From contig JBBQUP010000027.1 in the NCBI GenBank assembly GCA_038212305.1, positions 1 to 32,215 on the forward strand: 32,215 nt of DNA, given 5' to 3'. The stretch is from JBBQUP01 sp038212305. Its GTDB lineage: Bacteria > Bacteroidota > Bacteroidia > Bacteroidales > Marinilabiliaceae. The first letter of the stretch is position 1; each line of letters opens with the position of its first letter. The notes beneath the pieces were generated by a model that saw nothing but the letters and a program-made list of their open reading frames with translations, did not search any database and was not told the DNA's origin. Below, one piece after another: positions 24,955-32,215 of this stretch. The position numbers were made by a program, and so were the translations under genes.

Positions 24955-26202
24955 CTATAAAGAATGAATGACTAGCCCTGATCGAAGTTTTGGTTCGAAC
25001 CAAGTTGTTTTTGGAGGCATTATATTTCCACTATCGGCAATGGTAATCAGTTGATCCATTGAAACAGGGAAAAGTGCAAAAGCAGCTGCCATCTCACCTG
25101 AATCAACGCGCTTCATTAGCTCACTTACACCACGAATTCCACCAACAAAATCAATTCGCTTAGATGTTCGAAGATCCGTAATATTTAATAATGGCTCTAA
25201 TACTGAATTCGAAAGAATGGTTACATCCAGCACTCCAATTGGATCAGCATCATTATAGGTTCCTTTGCGCGCAATAAGTTTATACCATTGCTTATCCATA
25301 TACAATCCAAACTCATGCAAATTCGATGGTTGAAATTCAGATATAGTCTGACATTCAATTTCGAAAGAACCATCAAGTTTTAATAAGAATTGTTTGGGTG
25401 TTAGTCCATTTAAATCTTTAATCAACCGATTATAATCGATAATTTTAAGTTGATTATCAGGGAAATGAACCGCCATAAAAAAATTATACTCCTCTTCCCC
25501 TGTATGATTCTTATTGTTACCACTTCTCTCCAAACCAACTCTTGCGGCTGCCGCGGTTCGATGATGACCATCGGCAACATAAGTGAAAGGCACTTTTAAC
25601 GCAAATAATTGTTCGATTTGCTGGTTCAATGTCGCATCCTCAATTACCCAAAAATGGTGACCAAAACCATCCTCAGCAACAAAATCGTAAATAGGTTTTT
25701 GCTTTGCAACAACATCCGATACAATTTTATCAATTTCAGCAACCGCTTTATAACTAAAAAATACTGGTTCTATATTGGCATTGTTAATGTTCACATGAAT
25801 CATTCGATCATCTTCTTTATCTGGTCGAGTCAATTCATGTTTTTTAATTATTCCTTTGGCATAATCAGAACAAGCTGCGCAACCGACTAAGCCATATTGA
25901 GTTCTGCCGTTCATGGTTTGAGCATAAATATAAAAATGCTCAACCGCATCTTGCACTAACCATCCTTTTTTTATGAAGGACTGAAAGTTTTCCACCGACT
26001 TTTGATATACTGCATCGGAATGTACATCCACGCTTTTATGACAATCTATTTCAGATCGTGTAACATGAAGTAGAGACATGGGCTTTCCTTGAGCCATCTC
26101 TGCTGCTTCCTGAGCGTTCATAACATCATAAGGTAAGCAGGCTAAATCCTTAATAATTTCTGGAGGCGGACGTAATCCTTTAAATGGTTTAACAATGGCC
26201 AT
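24955..26202 (-). CDS. DUF1015 protein in a serine biosynthesis operon
   Basis: A 415-residue DUF1015 protein (start VKPFKGLRPPPEIIKDLACLP). The most telling motif is D211-G-H-H-R215 followed by TAAAARVG. It resembles the DGxHR-xxAA nucleotide/serine-binding motif of the ParB/sulfiredoxin fold, including free-serine kinases SerK and SbnI (established for those proteins). It lies 36 bases after serA, which follows serC, and a terminator closes the unit. A role in phosphoserine or serine metabolism is therefore a reasonable inference, but activity has not been shown for this family to my knowledge. The family call is firm, the function open. Confidence 0.85.
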   Translation of the reverse strand: MAIVKPFKGLRPPPEIIKDLACLPYDVMNAQEAAEMAQGKPMSLLHVTRSEIDCHKSVDVHSDAVYQKSVENFQSFIKKGWLVQDAVEHFYIYAQTMNGRTQYGLVGCAACSDYAKGIIKKHELTRPDKEDDRMIHVNINNANIEPVFFSYKAVAEIDKIVSDVVAKQKPIYDFVAEDGFGHHFWVIEDATLNQQIEQLFALKVPFTYVADGHHRTAAAARVGLERSGNNKNHTGEEEYNFFMAVHFPDNQLKIIDYNRLIKDLNGLTPKQFLLKLDGSFEIECQTISEFQPSNLHEFGLYMDKQWYKLIARKGTYNDADPIGVLDVTILSNSVLEPLLNITDLRTSKRIDFVGGIRGVSELMKRVDSGEMAAAFALFPVSMDQLITIADSGNIMPPKTTWFEPKLRSGLVIHSL

Positions 26203-26238
26203 AAGTTAAATTTTAGGTGGAGATTCTTATAACTTTGG

Positions 26239-27162
26239 TTATTTATTTACGCGATATGTCTCATCTCCAGTTTTAAAGAACGATACAATTTGACGAGCAG
26301 CGGCCACACCAGCATTGACATTGGCTTCCTTGGTTTGAGCACCACTTTTCTTTGGTGTAAAAAAGAAACGACCAGCTAATTCAGCTGTAAAAACGTCTTT
26401 ATTTCCAGGTTCAATGTCTGAGATGTAACGAAAGTCAGCACGATCTTTCATTAATTTCACTAATTCCTCTTCGTTAATCACCTCTTTACGAGCAGTGTTA
26501 ATTAAAACAGCCCCTTTAGGCATCAACGATAATAAATTGTAATTAATTGATTTTTTGGTACTCTCAGTAGCTGGAATATGTAACGAAATATATTGACAAG
26601 TTTTATAAAGTTCTTCAACCGTTGCAACAGGCTTAACACCATCAGCCACCATTTTTTCAGCTTTTACAAAAGGATCAAAAGCATACACTTCCATGCCAAA
26701 ACCTTTCGCAATTTTAGCAACATACATTCCTACATTTCCATATGCATGTATTCCTATTGATTTACCTCTTAACTCATTGCCTGATGCTCCATTGTAATTA
26801 TTACGTGCCATCATCACCATCATGCCAAATGCCAATTCTGCAACAGCATTCGCATTTTGTCCAGGAGTATTCATTGCAACAATGCCTTTTGAAGAACATG
26901 CTGTTAAATCCAGATTATCGTATCCAGCACCTGCACGCACAACAATTTTTAAATCCTTAGCAGATTCAACAACCTGCGCTGTAATTAAATCAGAACGAAC
27001 AATCATGGCATTTGCTTTTGAGGCAGCTTCGATTAATTGCTCTGGAGTTGTATATTTTTCAAGTAAAACCAATTCGTGTCCCGCTTCGGTAACAATACCT
27101 TTAATTAGCTCAATGGCTATTTTCGCAAAAGGTTTATCGGTGGCAACTAATATTTTTTTCAT
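26239..27162 (-). CDS. serA: D-3-phosphoglycerate dehydrogenase, short form without ACT domain
   Basis: The 307-residue product oxidises 3-phosphoglycerate to 3-phosphohydroxypyruvate, first step of serine synthesis. It has the substrate-binding VRAGAGYDNLD (Arg, Asn), the cofactor-binding GNVG region, and catalytic Arg in NTARKEV. The usual catalytic His in TPHxG is replaced by K271 (FFTPKKSGAQTKEA), as in the His-to-Lys type described for Entamoeba and seen in Bacteroides. There is no C-terminal ACT domain, so no classical serine feedback. ATG 27162 is chosen because homology starts there. It is flanked by serC (a terminator-like hairpin between) and DUF1015 (36-base gap). Confidence 0.93.
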   Translation of the reverse strand: MKKILVATDKPFAKIAIELIKGIVTEAGHELVLLEKYTTPEQLIEAASKANAMIVRSDLITAQVVESAKDLKIVVRAGAGYDNLDLTACSSKGIVAMNTPGQNANAVAELAFGMMVMMARNNYNGASGNELRGKSIGIHAYGNVGMYVAKIAKGFGMEVYAFDPFVKAEKMVADGVKPVATVEELYKTCQYISLHIPATESTKKSINYNLLSLMPKGAVLINTARKEVINEEELVKLMKDRADFRYISDIEPGNKDVFTAELAGRFFFTPKKSGAQTKEANVNAGVAAARQIVSFFKTGDETYRVNK

Positions 27163-27219
27163 GTTATTTATGTATTTAATATAAAAGAAGATAGAGATAT
27201 AGCACGACAATTTCTAAAA

Positions 27220-27251
27220 AATCGAAAACCGGATCAAGAGAATTGATCCGG
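27220..27251 (-). terminator. Hairpin terminator or attenuator between serC and serA
   Basis: A perfect 9-bp stem (CCGGATCAA 27229-27237 with TTGATCCGG 27243-27251) and 5-base loop, followed on the minus strand by TTTTCGATTTTTT. It could end the serC transcript or partly limit serA. Confidence 0.7.
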
Positions 27252-27270
27252 CTCAAGATGTTAGTTATGC

Positions 27271-28338
27271 TTAGTGAGAAGCTGCAAATTCTTTCATGCA
27301 ATTAATCAATGCCTGCACACTTTCTTTTGGCATAGCATTGTAAATAGATGCACGGAATCCACCAACAGAGCGGTGTCCTTTAATTCCATCCATTCCTTTT
27401 GAAGCTGCAAATGTGTTAAAATCTTTTTCTAATTCGGTGTACTCATCCTTCATAACAAAACATACATTCATTAACGAGCGATCCTCACCTGCAACAGTAG
27501 CGCGGAATAATTTATTGCTATCAATTTCGTCATATAAGATAGCTGACTTTTCGATATTTCGCTTTTCCATCTCTTTTAAGCCGCCCATCTCTTTCAACCA
27601 CTTTAATGTTTGTAAAGCAGCAAAAACAGGTAAAACTGGAGGTGTATTAAACATCGACCCAGCAGCCAAATGCGTTTTGTAGTTCAACATCGTTGGGATT
27701 GGACGTTCCACTTTTCCCAAAACATCTTCTTTTACAATGGCAAATGTTAATCCAGCAGGAGCTAGATTTTTTTGTGCTCCACCATATATAATCGAATATT
27801 TAGAAATATCAATTGGACGAGAAAAGATGTCACTCGACATATCAGCAACCAATGGAATCTTAACGTCCATGTCGGTTTTAATTTGAGTTCCAAAAATGGT
27901 ATTATTGCTAGTTATATGCAAATAATCAGCATCAGAAGGAACATCAAAATCCTTAGGAATATAAGAGAAGTTTTTATCTTTCGAAGAAGCTACTTCAACT
28001 ACTTCACCAAAAAAACGTGCTTCTTTTTGAGCTTTGGTTGCCCACTCACCTGTATTTAAATAAGCAGCTTTTTTGTTCATTAAATTATAAGGAACCATGC
28101 AGAATTGAAGACTTGCTCCTCCACCAACAAAAACCACATCGTAGCCTGCGGGGATATCAAGTAATTCTTTAAACAGGGCACGAGTTTCATCCATAACAGC
28201 AATAAACTCTTTACCTCTATGCGACACCTCTAAAACCGACAATCCAGTTCCAGCAAAGTTTAAAACAGCATCGGCTGTATTTTTAATAGTAAATTCCGGC
28301 AAAATAGACGGACCAGCAGAGAAATTGTGCTTCTTCAT
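27271..28338 (-). CDS. serC: Phosphoserine aminotransferase
   Basis: The 355-residue, fold-type I PLP enzyme converts 3-phosphohydroxypyruvate and glutamate to O-phosphoserine and 2-oxoglutarate. It begins HNFSAGPSILP, has the phosphate pocket VGGGASLQF, and the PLP lysine K190 in YGGAQKNLAPAG. The C-terminal GHRSVGGFRASIYNA is diagnostic. It is first in the serC-serA-DUF1015 order and has a TAATTTTG promoter element upstream. Confidence 0.97.
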   Translation of the reverse strand: MKKHNFSAGPSILPEFTIKNTADAVLNFAGTGLSVLEVSHRGKEFIAVMDETRALFKELLDIPAGYDVVFVGGGASLQFCMVPYNLMNKKAAYLNTGEWATKAQKEARFFGEVVEVASSKDKNFSYIPKDFDVPSDADYLHITSNNTIFGTQIKTDMDVKIPLVADMSSDIFSRPIDISKYSIIYGGAQKNLAPAGLTFAIVKEDVLGKVERPIPTMLNYKTHLAAGSMFNTPPVLPVFAALQTLKWLKEMGGLKEMEKRNIEKSAILYDEIDSNKLFRATVAGEDRSLMNVCFVMKDEYTELEKDFNTFAASKGMDGIKGHRSVGGFRASIYNAMPKESVQALINCMKEFAASH

Positions 28339-28401
28339 ATTGAATAAATTTGAGATGTATTGAAGTATTTAAAGTTTATGTATAATGCCTTCTTTAGAAT
28401 G

Positions 28402-28409
28402 CAAAATTA
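28402..28409 (-). promoter_or_regulatory. Candidate -7 element of serC
   Basis: TAATTTTG on the minus strand matches TAnnTTTG. No good -33 TTTG was found, so confidence is moderate. The implied leader is about 55 bases. Confidence 0.45.
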
Positions 28410-28470
28410 TGAAAAATACTGACTTGATTTCCCTTAATAAATAAATTAAGTGACATTTCTCAGCTTTTCA

Positions 28471-29238
28471 TTATTTGGCAATAGCACCAATTCTATTGCC
28501 ATTCAGTATTTTTGAATCAAAAGGGATTAATAAATTATGCTCTAAAACAGGTATTATGGTGGTCAAATTAGGTGTTAAACAATATTCAAAAACATCATCT
28601 AAACCATTAGCTGCCAAACGAGCTTTTTGGGCTGCTTTAAGCATATAAACAATCAAATTTGGGGAGGCTTTTTCCCAAAGATCAAGTGAAGCTAAAACCG
28701 AATCACATTTTGTATCATACTGATATTCACCAATTAGCTTATCAGTCAATGCACCTGCAAAAACAGAATCTTCGAGACTAAAACGGTTTTTCCATCCGGC
28801 ACATAAAATAACGACCTCTCTATTTAAAGATGCTATCCAAAGTGCCAAAGCATCTAAATTTAAAAATGCTCCTACTCCAACTCGATAACAACTTGAAGCC
28901 ATTTGTATTGCATTGGTTCCATTAGTTGTGCTATAAACAATTTGTTTTCCGCTTACTCTATCAGGAGTGAAATTATAAGGTGAATTGCCAAAATCGGCAA
29001 AATCCAAAACTAATCCATCGCGTTCTGCTGCAACCATGAAGCCTTTGCTTTTATACTCGCGGGCTTCATCTGACGAACCTATTGGTATAATTGATGAAAC
29101 GCCATTCATAAATGCAGAACAAATAGCAGTAGTAGCCCTTAAAATATCAACAACAACAACAACCTTATCTACATTATGATGGAAATTATAAAGAGCAGGC
29201 GAAAAGCATACTTCGACACTTAATTGAGATTTTTTCAT
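28471..29238 (-). CDS. comB: ComB-family phosphatase (2-phosphosulfolactate phosphatase-like)
   Basis: The 255-residue protein belongs to the ComB family, a magnesium-dependent phosphatase that acts on 2-phosphosulfolactate in coenzyme M synthesis of methanogens. Family motifs visible are D31-I-L-R-A-T-T37, FGNSP near 83, TTNGTNAI near 104-111 and ILCAGWKNRFSLED. Coenzyme M is not expected in this lineage, so the substrate here is probably different. It sits between gcvT and serC, and a phosphatase of phosphoserine, phosphosulfolactate or another small phosphate is possible. It has its own promoter inside the gcvT tail. Confidence 0.87.
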   Translation of the reverse strand: MKKSQLSVEVCFSPALYNFHHNVDKVVVVVDILRATTAICSAFMNGVSSIIPIGSSDEAREYKSKGFMVAAERDGLVLDFADFGNSPYNFTPDRVSGKQIVYSTTNGTNAIQMASSCYRVGVGAFLNLDALALWIASLNREVVILCAGWKNRFSLEDSVFAGALTDKLIGEYQYDTKCDSVLASLDLWEKASPNLIVYMLKAAQKARLAANGLDDVFEYCLTPNLTTIIPVLEHNLLIPFDSKILNGNRIGAIAK

Positions 29239-29268
29239 TTATTATGGCACAATGGATTAATTAGACCG

Positions 29269-29300
29269 CAAAATTAAAATTGCAAATGGTACTACCCAAA
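29269..29300 (-). promoter_or_regulatory. comB promoter
   Basis: On the minus strand TTTG (29300-29297), a 20-base spacer and TAATTTTG (29276-29269) match the phylum consensus. The boxes lie just behind the gcvT stop, so comB need not depend on gcvT transcription. Confidence 0.6.
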
Positions 29301-29302
29301 TA

Positions 29303-30391
29303 TTACTGCGAAATAAATGGCATTTTCACCACTTTTGCTTTCATCTGTTTTCCTCTAACTAGAATAAAAATTTCGGAATCTATTGCTGCAAATTCAGGTG
29401 AAACATATCCCATGCCGATACCTTGTTGCAAAACGGGTGACATGGTTCCTGAAGTAACTTCACCAATCACCTTACCTTCTGCTGTACATATTTCATAACC
29501 ATGTCGCGGTATTGCTCTTTCCATCATAACAAAACCTCTCAATTGACGAGTTACTCCATTTCGTTTTTGGTTGAGCAATAAATCCTTATCAACAAACTTC
29601 TTAGTGTCTGTAAATTTAGTTATCCATCCTAATCCTGCTTCGATGGAAGACGTTGTATCATCAATATCATTTCCATATAAACAAAAACCCATTTCTAACC
29701 GCAATGTATCTCGAGCAGCTAATCCAATTGGTTGCAAATCAAATTCTTTTCCAACTCTAAATAATTCGTCCCATAATTTTACGGCATCTTTATTATAAAC
29801 ATATAATTCAAAACCTCCTGCCCCTGTATAGCCAGTATTTGATATAATAACCTCTTCGATGCCAGCAAATGTGCCCACTTTAAAAGTATAATAGGGAATG
29901 GTTGATAAATCAACAACCGTTAATTTCTGAATAATTTTAATTGCATTTGGACCTTGAACTGCCAACTGAGAAATAGAATCGCTACTATTTTCAAGCTCTG
30001 CACCCATCTTATTCTGGCTCACGCACCAATCCCAATCCTTTTGAATGTTTGCAGCATTCACAACCAACATATATTTATCAATAGCATATCTATAAACAAG
30101 CAAATCATCCACTATGCCACCCTTGCCATTTGGGAAACATGAATATTGAATTTTTCCTATTTCAAGCAAAGAGGCATCGTTTGACGTAACCCATTGTATA
30201 AAATCGAGTGCTTTGGGACCTTTTACCCAAAATTCGCCCATGTGAGATACATCAAAAACACCAGCATTATTTCGAACTGCCATATGTTCCTTATTAATAC
30301 CACTATATTCAACAGGCATTTCAAATCCCGCAAAAGGAACCATTTTTGCAGAAAAACCAATGTGATTTAAATAAAAAGCAGTTGTTTTCAT
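29303..30391 (-). CDS. gcvT: Glycine cleavage system T protein (aminomethyltransferase)
   Basis: A 362-residue GcvT that moves the aminomethyl carbon from lipoylated H protein to tetrahydrofolate, releasing ammonia. Family landmarks include AGFEMPVEYSGI, DVSHMGE, the active-site D96 in GIVDDLLVYR, AVQGPNA, NTGYTGAGGFE and AARDTLRLEMG. Homology begins at the annotated ATG. No gcvH or gcvP is in the window; in many Bacteroidetes the genes are scattered. It heads the minus-strand gcvT-comB-serC-serA-DUF1015 series and has a structured leader. Confidence 0.97.
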   Translation of the reverse strand: MKTTAFYLNHIGFSAKMVPFAGFEMPVEYSGINKEHMAVRNNAGVFDVSHMGEFWVKGPKALDFIQWVTSNDASLLEIGKIQYSCFPNGKGGIVDDLLVYRYAIDKYMLVVNAANIQKDWDWCVSQNKMGAELENSSDSISQLAVQGPNAIKIIQKLTVVDLSTIPYYTFKVGTFAGIEEVIISNTGYTGAGGFELYVYNKDAVKLWDELFRVGKEFDLQPIGLAARDTLRLEMGFCLYGNDIDDTTSSIEAGLGWITKFTDTKKFVDKDLLLNQKRNGVTRQLRGFVMMERAIPRHGYEICTAEGKVIGEVTSGTMSPVLQQGIGMGYVSPEFAAIDSEIFILVRGKQMKAKVVKMPFISQ

Positions 30392-30437
30392 TTATAATAT
30401 TTTAATGAATTAACCTTTAACTAAATAGTATATAACG

Positions 30438-30474
30438 TTCCTCAATTAATGCGATTGCAAAAAACATTGAGGAA
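30438..30474 (-). promoter_or_regulatory. Hairpin in the gcvT leader
   Basis: TTCCTCAAT (30438-30446) and ATTGAGGAA (30466-30474) pair perfectly over 9 bp around a 19-base loop. It lies between the -7 element and the start codon, so it would be transcribed. A regulatory role is unproven. Confidence 0.4.
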
Positions 30475-30479
30475 TTTTG

Positions 30480-30487
30480 CAAAGTTA
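30480..30487 (-). promoter_or_regulatory. gcvT -7 promoter element
   Basis: TAACTTTG on the minus strand matches TAnnTTTG. No clear -33 TTTG was found. The expected leader is about 80 bases. Confidence 0.55.
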
Positions 30488-30733
30488 GATGTTTTTTTCA
30501 CCTAGAACATGATTAATTTAACTACTACATTATTTTAATATGAATGTAGTTCTTAATTCGCAATCAAAAACTGAAATGAAATTAGTTATTTCAAAAAGCC
30601 TATATAAAGATAAATTATCTCACAAGAAGATCTATTGCTCAAAAAAAATTAAAAGAAATACCACATAGCTTGATTTTATAATCTTAACGCTGTATTTTAA
30701 CACCTTATTATTTAATTTATTGATGCTGAACAA

Positions 30734-31210
30734 ATGGAAAAACAACCTAAATTAATAGATCTCAGCTATTTGAATAGTATTGCTGATGGGAATAAAGAAA
30801 TTATTAATGAATTAATTGATATTTTCATCGAACAAGTCCCTGAATTCACTCAAGGATTAGATGAGTATTATAAAAACAAACAATGGCTTGAGCTTGGAGG
30901 GTTAGCTCACAAGGCAAAATCATCGGTAATTGCGATGGGAATGGAAGAAATGGGTAATGTTGACCTGAAAAATCTGGAATTGCTTGCAAAAAAAAGACAG
31001 ATAGAAGCTATTGAAAGTCAGACAATTGTAACCATTAAAGAGCAGGAAATACTCGACCGATTATCACAAAACATATTGGCTTACGATAAAAACCGACAAA
31101 TATGGGTACAGGAAAATGATAATGATGGTACATTTAAACAAATAATTAATAAATTTGTAACACATTGTGAAGATGCAATTAACGAACTCAAATTTATTAA
31201 AAATTCATAA
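30734..31210 (+). CDS. Histidine phosphotransfer (Hpt) domain protein
   Basis: A 158-residue helical protein with the Hpt signature LAHKAKSSVIAMGM, where H59 is the phospho-acceptor. It is longer than a minimal Hpt (about 120), with extra sequence after the core rich in charged residues (QENDNDGTFKQ). It would relay phosphate between a hybrid kinase and a receiver. It is followed 13 bases later by a STAS gene, so the two form an operon, unusual in combining phosphorelay and partner-switching parts. The cognate kinase and receiver are not in the window. Confidence 0.85.
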   Translation: MEKQPKLIDLSYLNSIADGNKEIINELIDIFIEQVPEFTQGLDEYYKNKQWLELGGLAHKAKSSVIAMGMEEMGNVDLKNLELLAKKRQIEAIESQTIVTIKEQEILDRLSQNILAYDKNRQIWVQENDNDGTFKQIINKFVTHCEDAINELKFIKNS

Positions 31211-31223
31211 TTACGAAACCTTT

Positions 31224-31562
31224 ATGTTAGACCTACACAATAAATCAGGTAAGAAAGTTGGAGTTCTCAATCAGATAGACCGCATTAACGCAGCCAATGC
31301 ACCCGAGATTAAGCTGTTATTAAATGAATTGCTATCTGAGCCAGGTTCTCAATTAGTGCTTAATTTGAAGAACATAAAATTTATTGATTCATCAGGTATT
31401 GGAGCGCTCATTTCGGCATTAAAAACAGCTCGTCAAAATGATGGATCTTTTCAACTTTGTTCAATACAAAAAGATGTATTTAGTTTATTGTCTTTAATGA
31501 AACTAGACAAAGTTTTTGATATTTATTCTAGTGAGAGCGAATGTCAGGAAATGATTTCATAA
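31224..31562 (+). CDS. STAS-domain anti-sigma factor antagonist-like protein
   Basis: The 112-residue single STAS domain resembles SpoIIAA/RsbV. The strand-turn signature LVLNLKNIKFIDSSGIGALISA contains the DSSG motif (55-58), which holds the serine phosphorylated in partner-switching systems. No anti-sigma kinase is nearby. ATG 31224 is preferred over an in-frame upstream start that overlaps the Hpt gene, as homology begins with the downstream residues. A strong terminator follows. Confidence 0.9.
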   Translation: MLDLHNKSGKKVGVLNQIDRINAANAPEIKLLLNELLSEPGSQLVLNLKNIKFIDSSGIGALISALKTARQNDGSFQLCSIQKDVFSLLSLMKLDKVFDIYSSESECQEMIS

Positions 31563-31578
31563 ACTTTTGAAAGAATAC

Positions 31579-31623
31579 AAAAAGGAGGGAATCTGAAATT
31601 TATCAGATTTCCTCCTTTTTTTT
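31579..31623 (+). terminator. Strong terminator after the STAS gene
   Basis: An 18-bp stem with one G-U pair (31579-31596 with 31603-31620) and a 6-base loop, ending in a T-run. The A-run on the other side allows use in both directions, also serving the minus-strand SiaC gene. Confidence 0.92.
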
Positions 31624-31716
31624 GCAATTACAATTCCTGTTGCAAAAAGCTCAGACAATTAAATGCCTTACATCTAATTGTCACCAAAATTTTGAAAACG
31701 AATCGAGCAAAGTGAC

Positions 31717-32097
31717 TTATTCTTCCATTTCAATCATTTTGAATGGAATATTTATAATAGATTGATAATCTTCACCAGCTTCAAACATATCCTCATCATC
31801 TTCTTCATAATACCAGTTCACTTCAACTAAATGACCTTTCTTATGAATTAATTCCAACTTTTTAAAAATATCCAAGATACACTTGGATGAGCTGGTATTA
31901 AAATATTCTAATTGAATATTAACATATGTTTCCTTTACAGGACCGGCACTATATTTCTCAAGCCAATCAATTAAAGGTTTATAAAACTCAACTGAGTTTT
32001 CAGGAATTGATCGACCTTTAATTTCAACCAATCCTTTTTCTCCATCAAACCGAACAAACGGCGTTTTGGGTGTACCTTCTCGAATAATTGTTTCCAT
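31717..32097 (-). CDS. SiaC-type (DUF1987) regulatory phosphoprotein
   Basis: A 126-residue SiaC/DUF1987 protein (start REGTPKTPFVRFD, then GLVEIKGRSIPENSVEFYKPL). In Pseudomonas, SiaC is phosphorylated on Thr68 by the SiaB kinase, dephosphorylated by SiaA, and its free form activates diguanylate cyclase SiaD. Here the threonine falls at exactly T68 (EYFNTSSSK). The acidic stretch YYEEDDEDMFEAGEDY is typical. It converges with the Hpt-STAS pair, so the region may hold a partner-switching module; a kinase or phosphatase gene could lie beyond the right edge. Confidence 0.92.
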   Translation of the reverse strand: METIIREGTPKTPFVRFDGEKGLVEIKGRSIPENSVEFYKPLIDWLEKYSAGPVKETYVNIQLEYFNTSSSKCILDIFKKLELIHKKGHLVEVNWYYEEDDEDMFEAGEDYQSIINIPFKMIEMEE

Positions 32098-32215
32098 ATG
32101 GATTCAATATGGTTTTAACTAATAAATACGTCTAATGAAAAGAATAAATAATTTTCATTGTAATTATAAAAATAATATTCCAATTTATTGCCTGTTTTTC
32201 GAACTATATCAATCA

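Larger units (their letters stand above)
30392..30733. other. 342-base divergent region between gcvT and the Hpt gene
   Basis: AT-rich and without an ORF. It holds the gcvT -7 element TAACTTTG (minus, 30487-30480) and a 9-bp hairpin in the gcvT leader. No exact promoter was found for the Hpt gene. No glycine riboswitch features were recognisable. Confidence 0.6.

Noticed and set aside
24985..25005. GGTTCGAACC string resembling a tRNA T arm
   Set aside because: It lies within the DUF1015 coding sequence and no acceptor or anticodon stems surround it.
1..32215. CRISPR array, tRNA or rRNA genes
   Set aside because: No regularly spaced direct repeats, cloverleaf or rRNA-like stretches were seen on reading through the window.

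Overview
The window looks like chromosome of a low-GC member of the Bacteroidetes, probably near Marinilabiliales/Bacteroidales (inference). Evidence: several start regions carry the Bacteroidetes core promoter (TTTG, then TAnnTTTG); Shine-Dalgarno sequences are largely absent; and the gene families are typical of the phylum (DUF5686 outer-membrane protein, DUF1015 next to serA/serC, a PGDH with Lys in place of the catalytic His, a DHOD-like enzyme, PPi-type phosphofructokinases). No phage, plasmid, rRNA, tRNA or CRISPR was seen.

Layout. 1-391: a decayed flavodoxin-fold quinone reductase gene at the left edge. 589-3975: a DUF5686 outer-membrane protein and a convergent TerC-family membrane protein. 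4260-8875: a GC-richer dinB-dnaE error-prone polymerase pair, bracketed by two related imperfect inverted repeats and followed by a REP/BIME-like array of hairpins. 8980-12399: a periplasmic-binding/PAS histidine kinase, rsmE, and an Rrf2 regulator that overlaps rsmE tail to tail. 12589-15831: two divergent phosphofructokinases, both with PPi-type active-site residues. 15974-17798: a GT2 glycosyltransferase, an ECF-type sigma factor and a 52-residue small ORF downstream of it. 17999-18135: a 137-bp MITE-like element with inverted ends and a perfect 8-bp direct repeat, lying between the sigma gene and uvrA. 18292-21066: uvrA.

21099-24814 (minus strand): a bacteriohemerythrin split by one in-frame TAA, a secreted protein and a lipoprotein of unknown function, a DHOD-like oxidoreductase and a YggS-type PLP protein. 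24955-30391 (minus strand): a serine/one-carbon cluster, in transcription order gcvT, comB, serC, serA, DUF1015. 30734-32097: signalling proteins, namely an Hpt protein, a STAS protein and, on the other strand, a SiaC (DUF1987) protein.

How they work together. serC and serA make O-phosphoserine. The adjacent ComB-type phosphatase and the DUF1015 protein, which has a DGHHR motif like that of ParB/Srx-fold serine kinases, are candidates for further phosphoserine chemistry, and gcvT feeds glycine carbon into folate. The STAS and SiaC proteins suggest a phosphorylation-controlled partner-switching module continuing beyond the right edge. The most striking sequence-level observations are the nonsense-split hemerythrin, the MITE with its target-site duplication, the REP array and the repeat-bracketed polymerase cassette.
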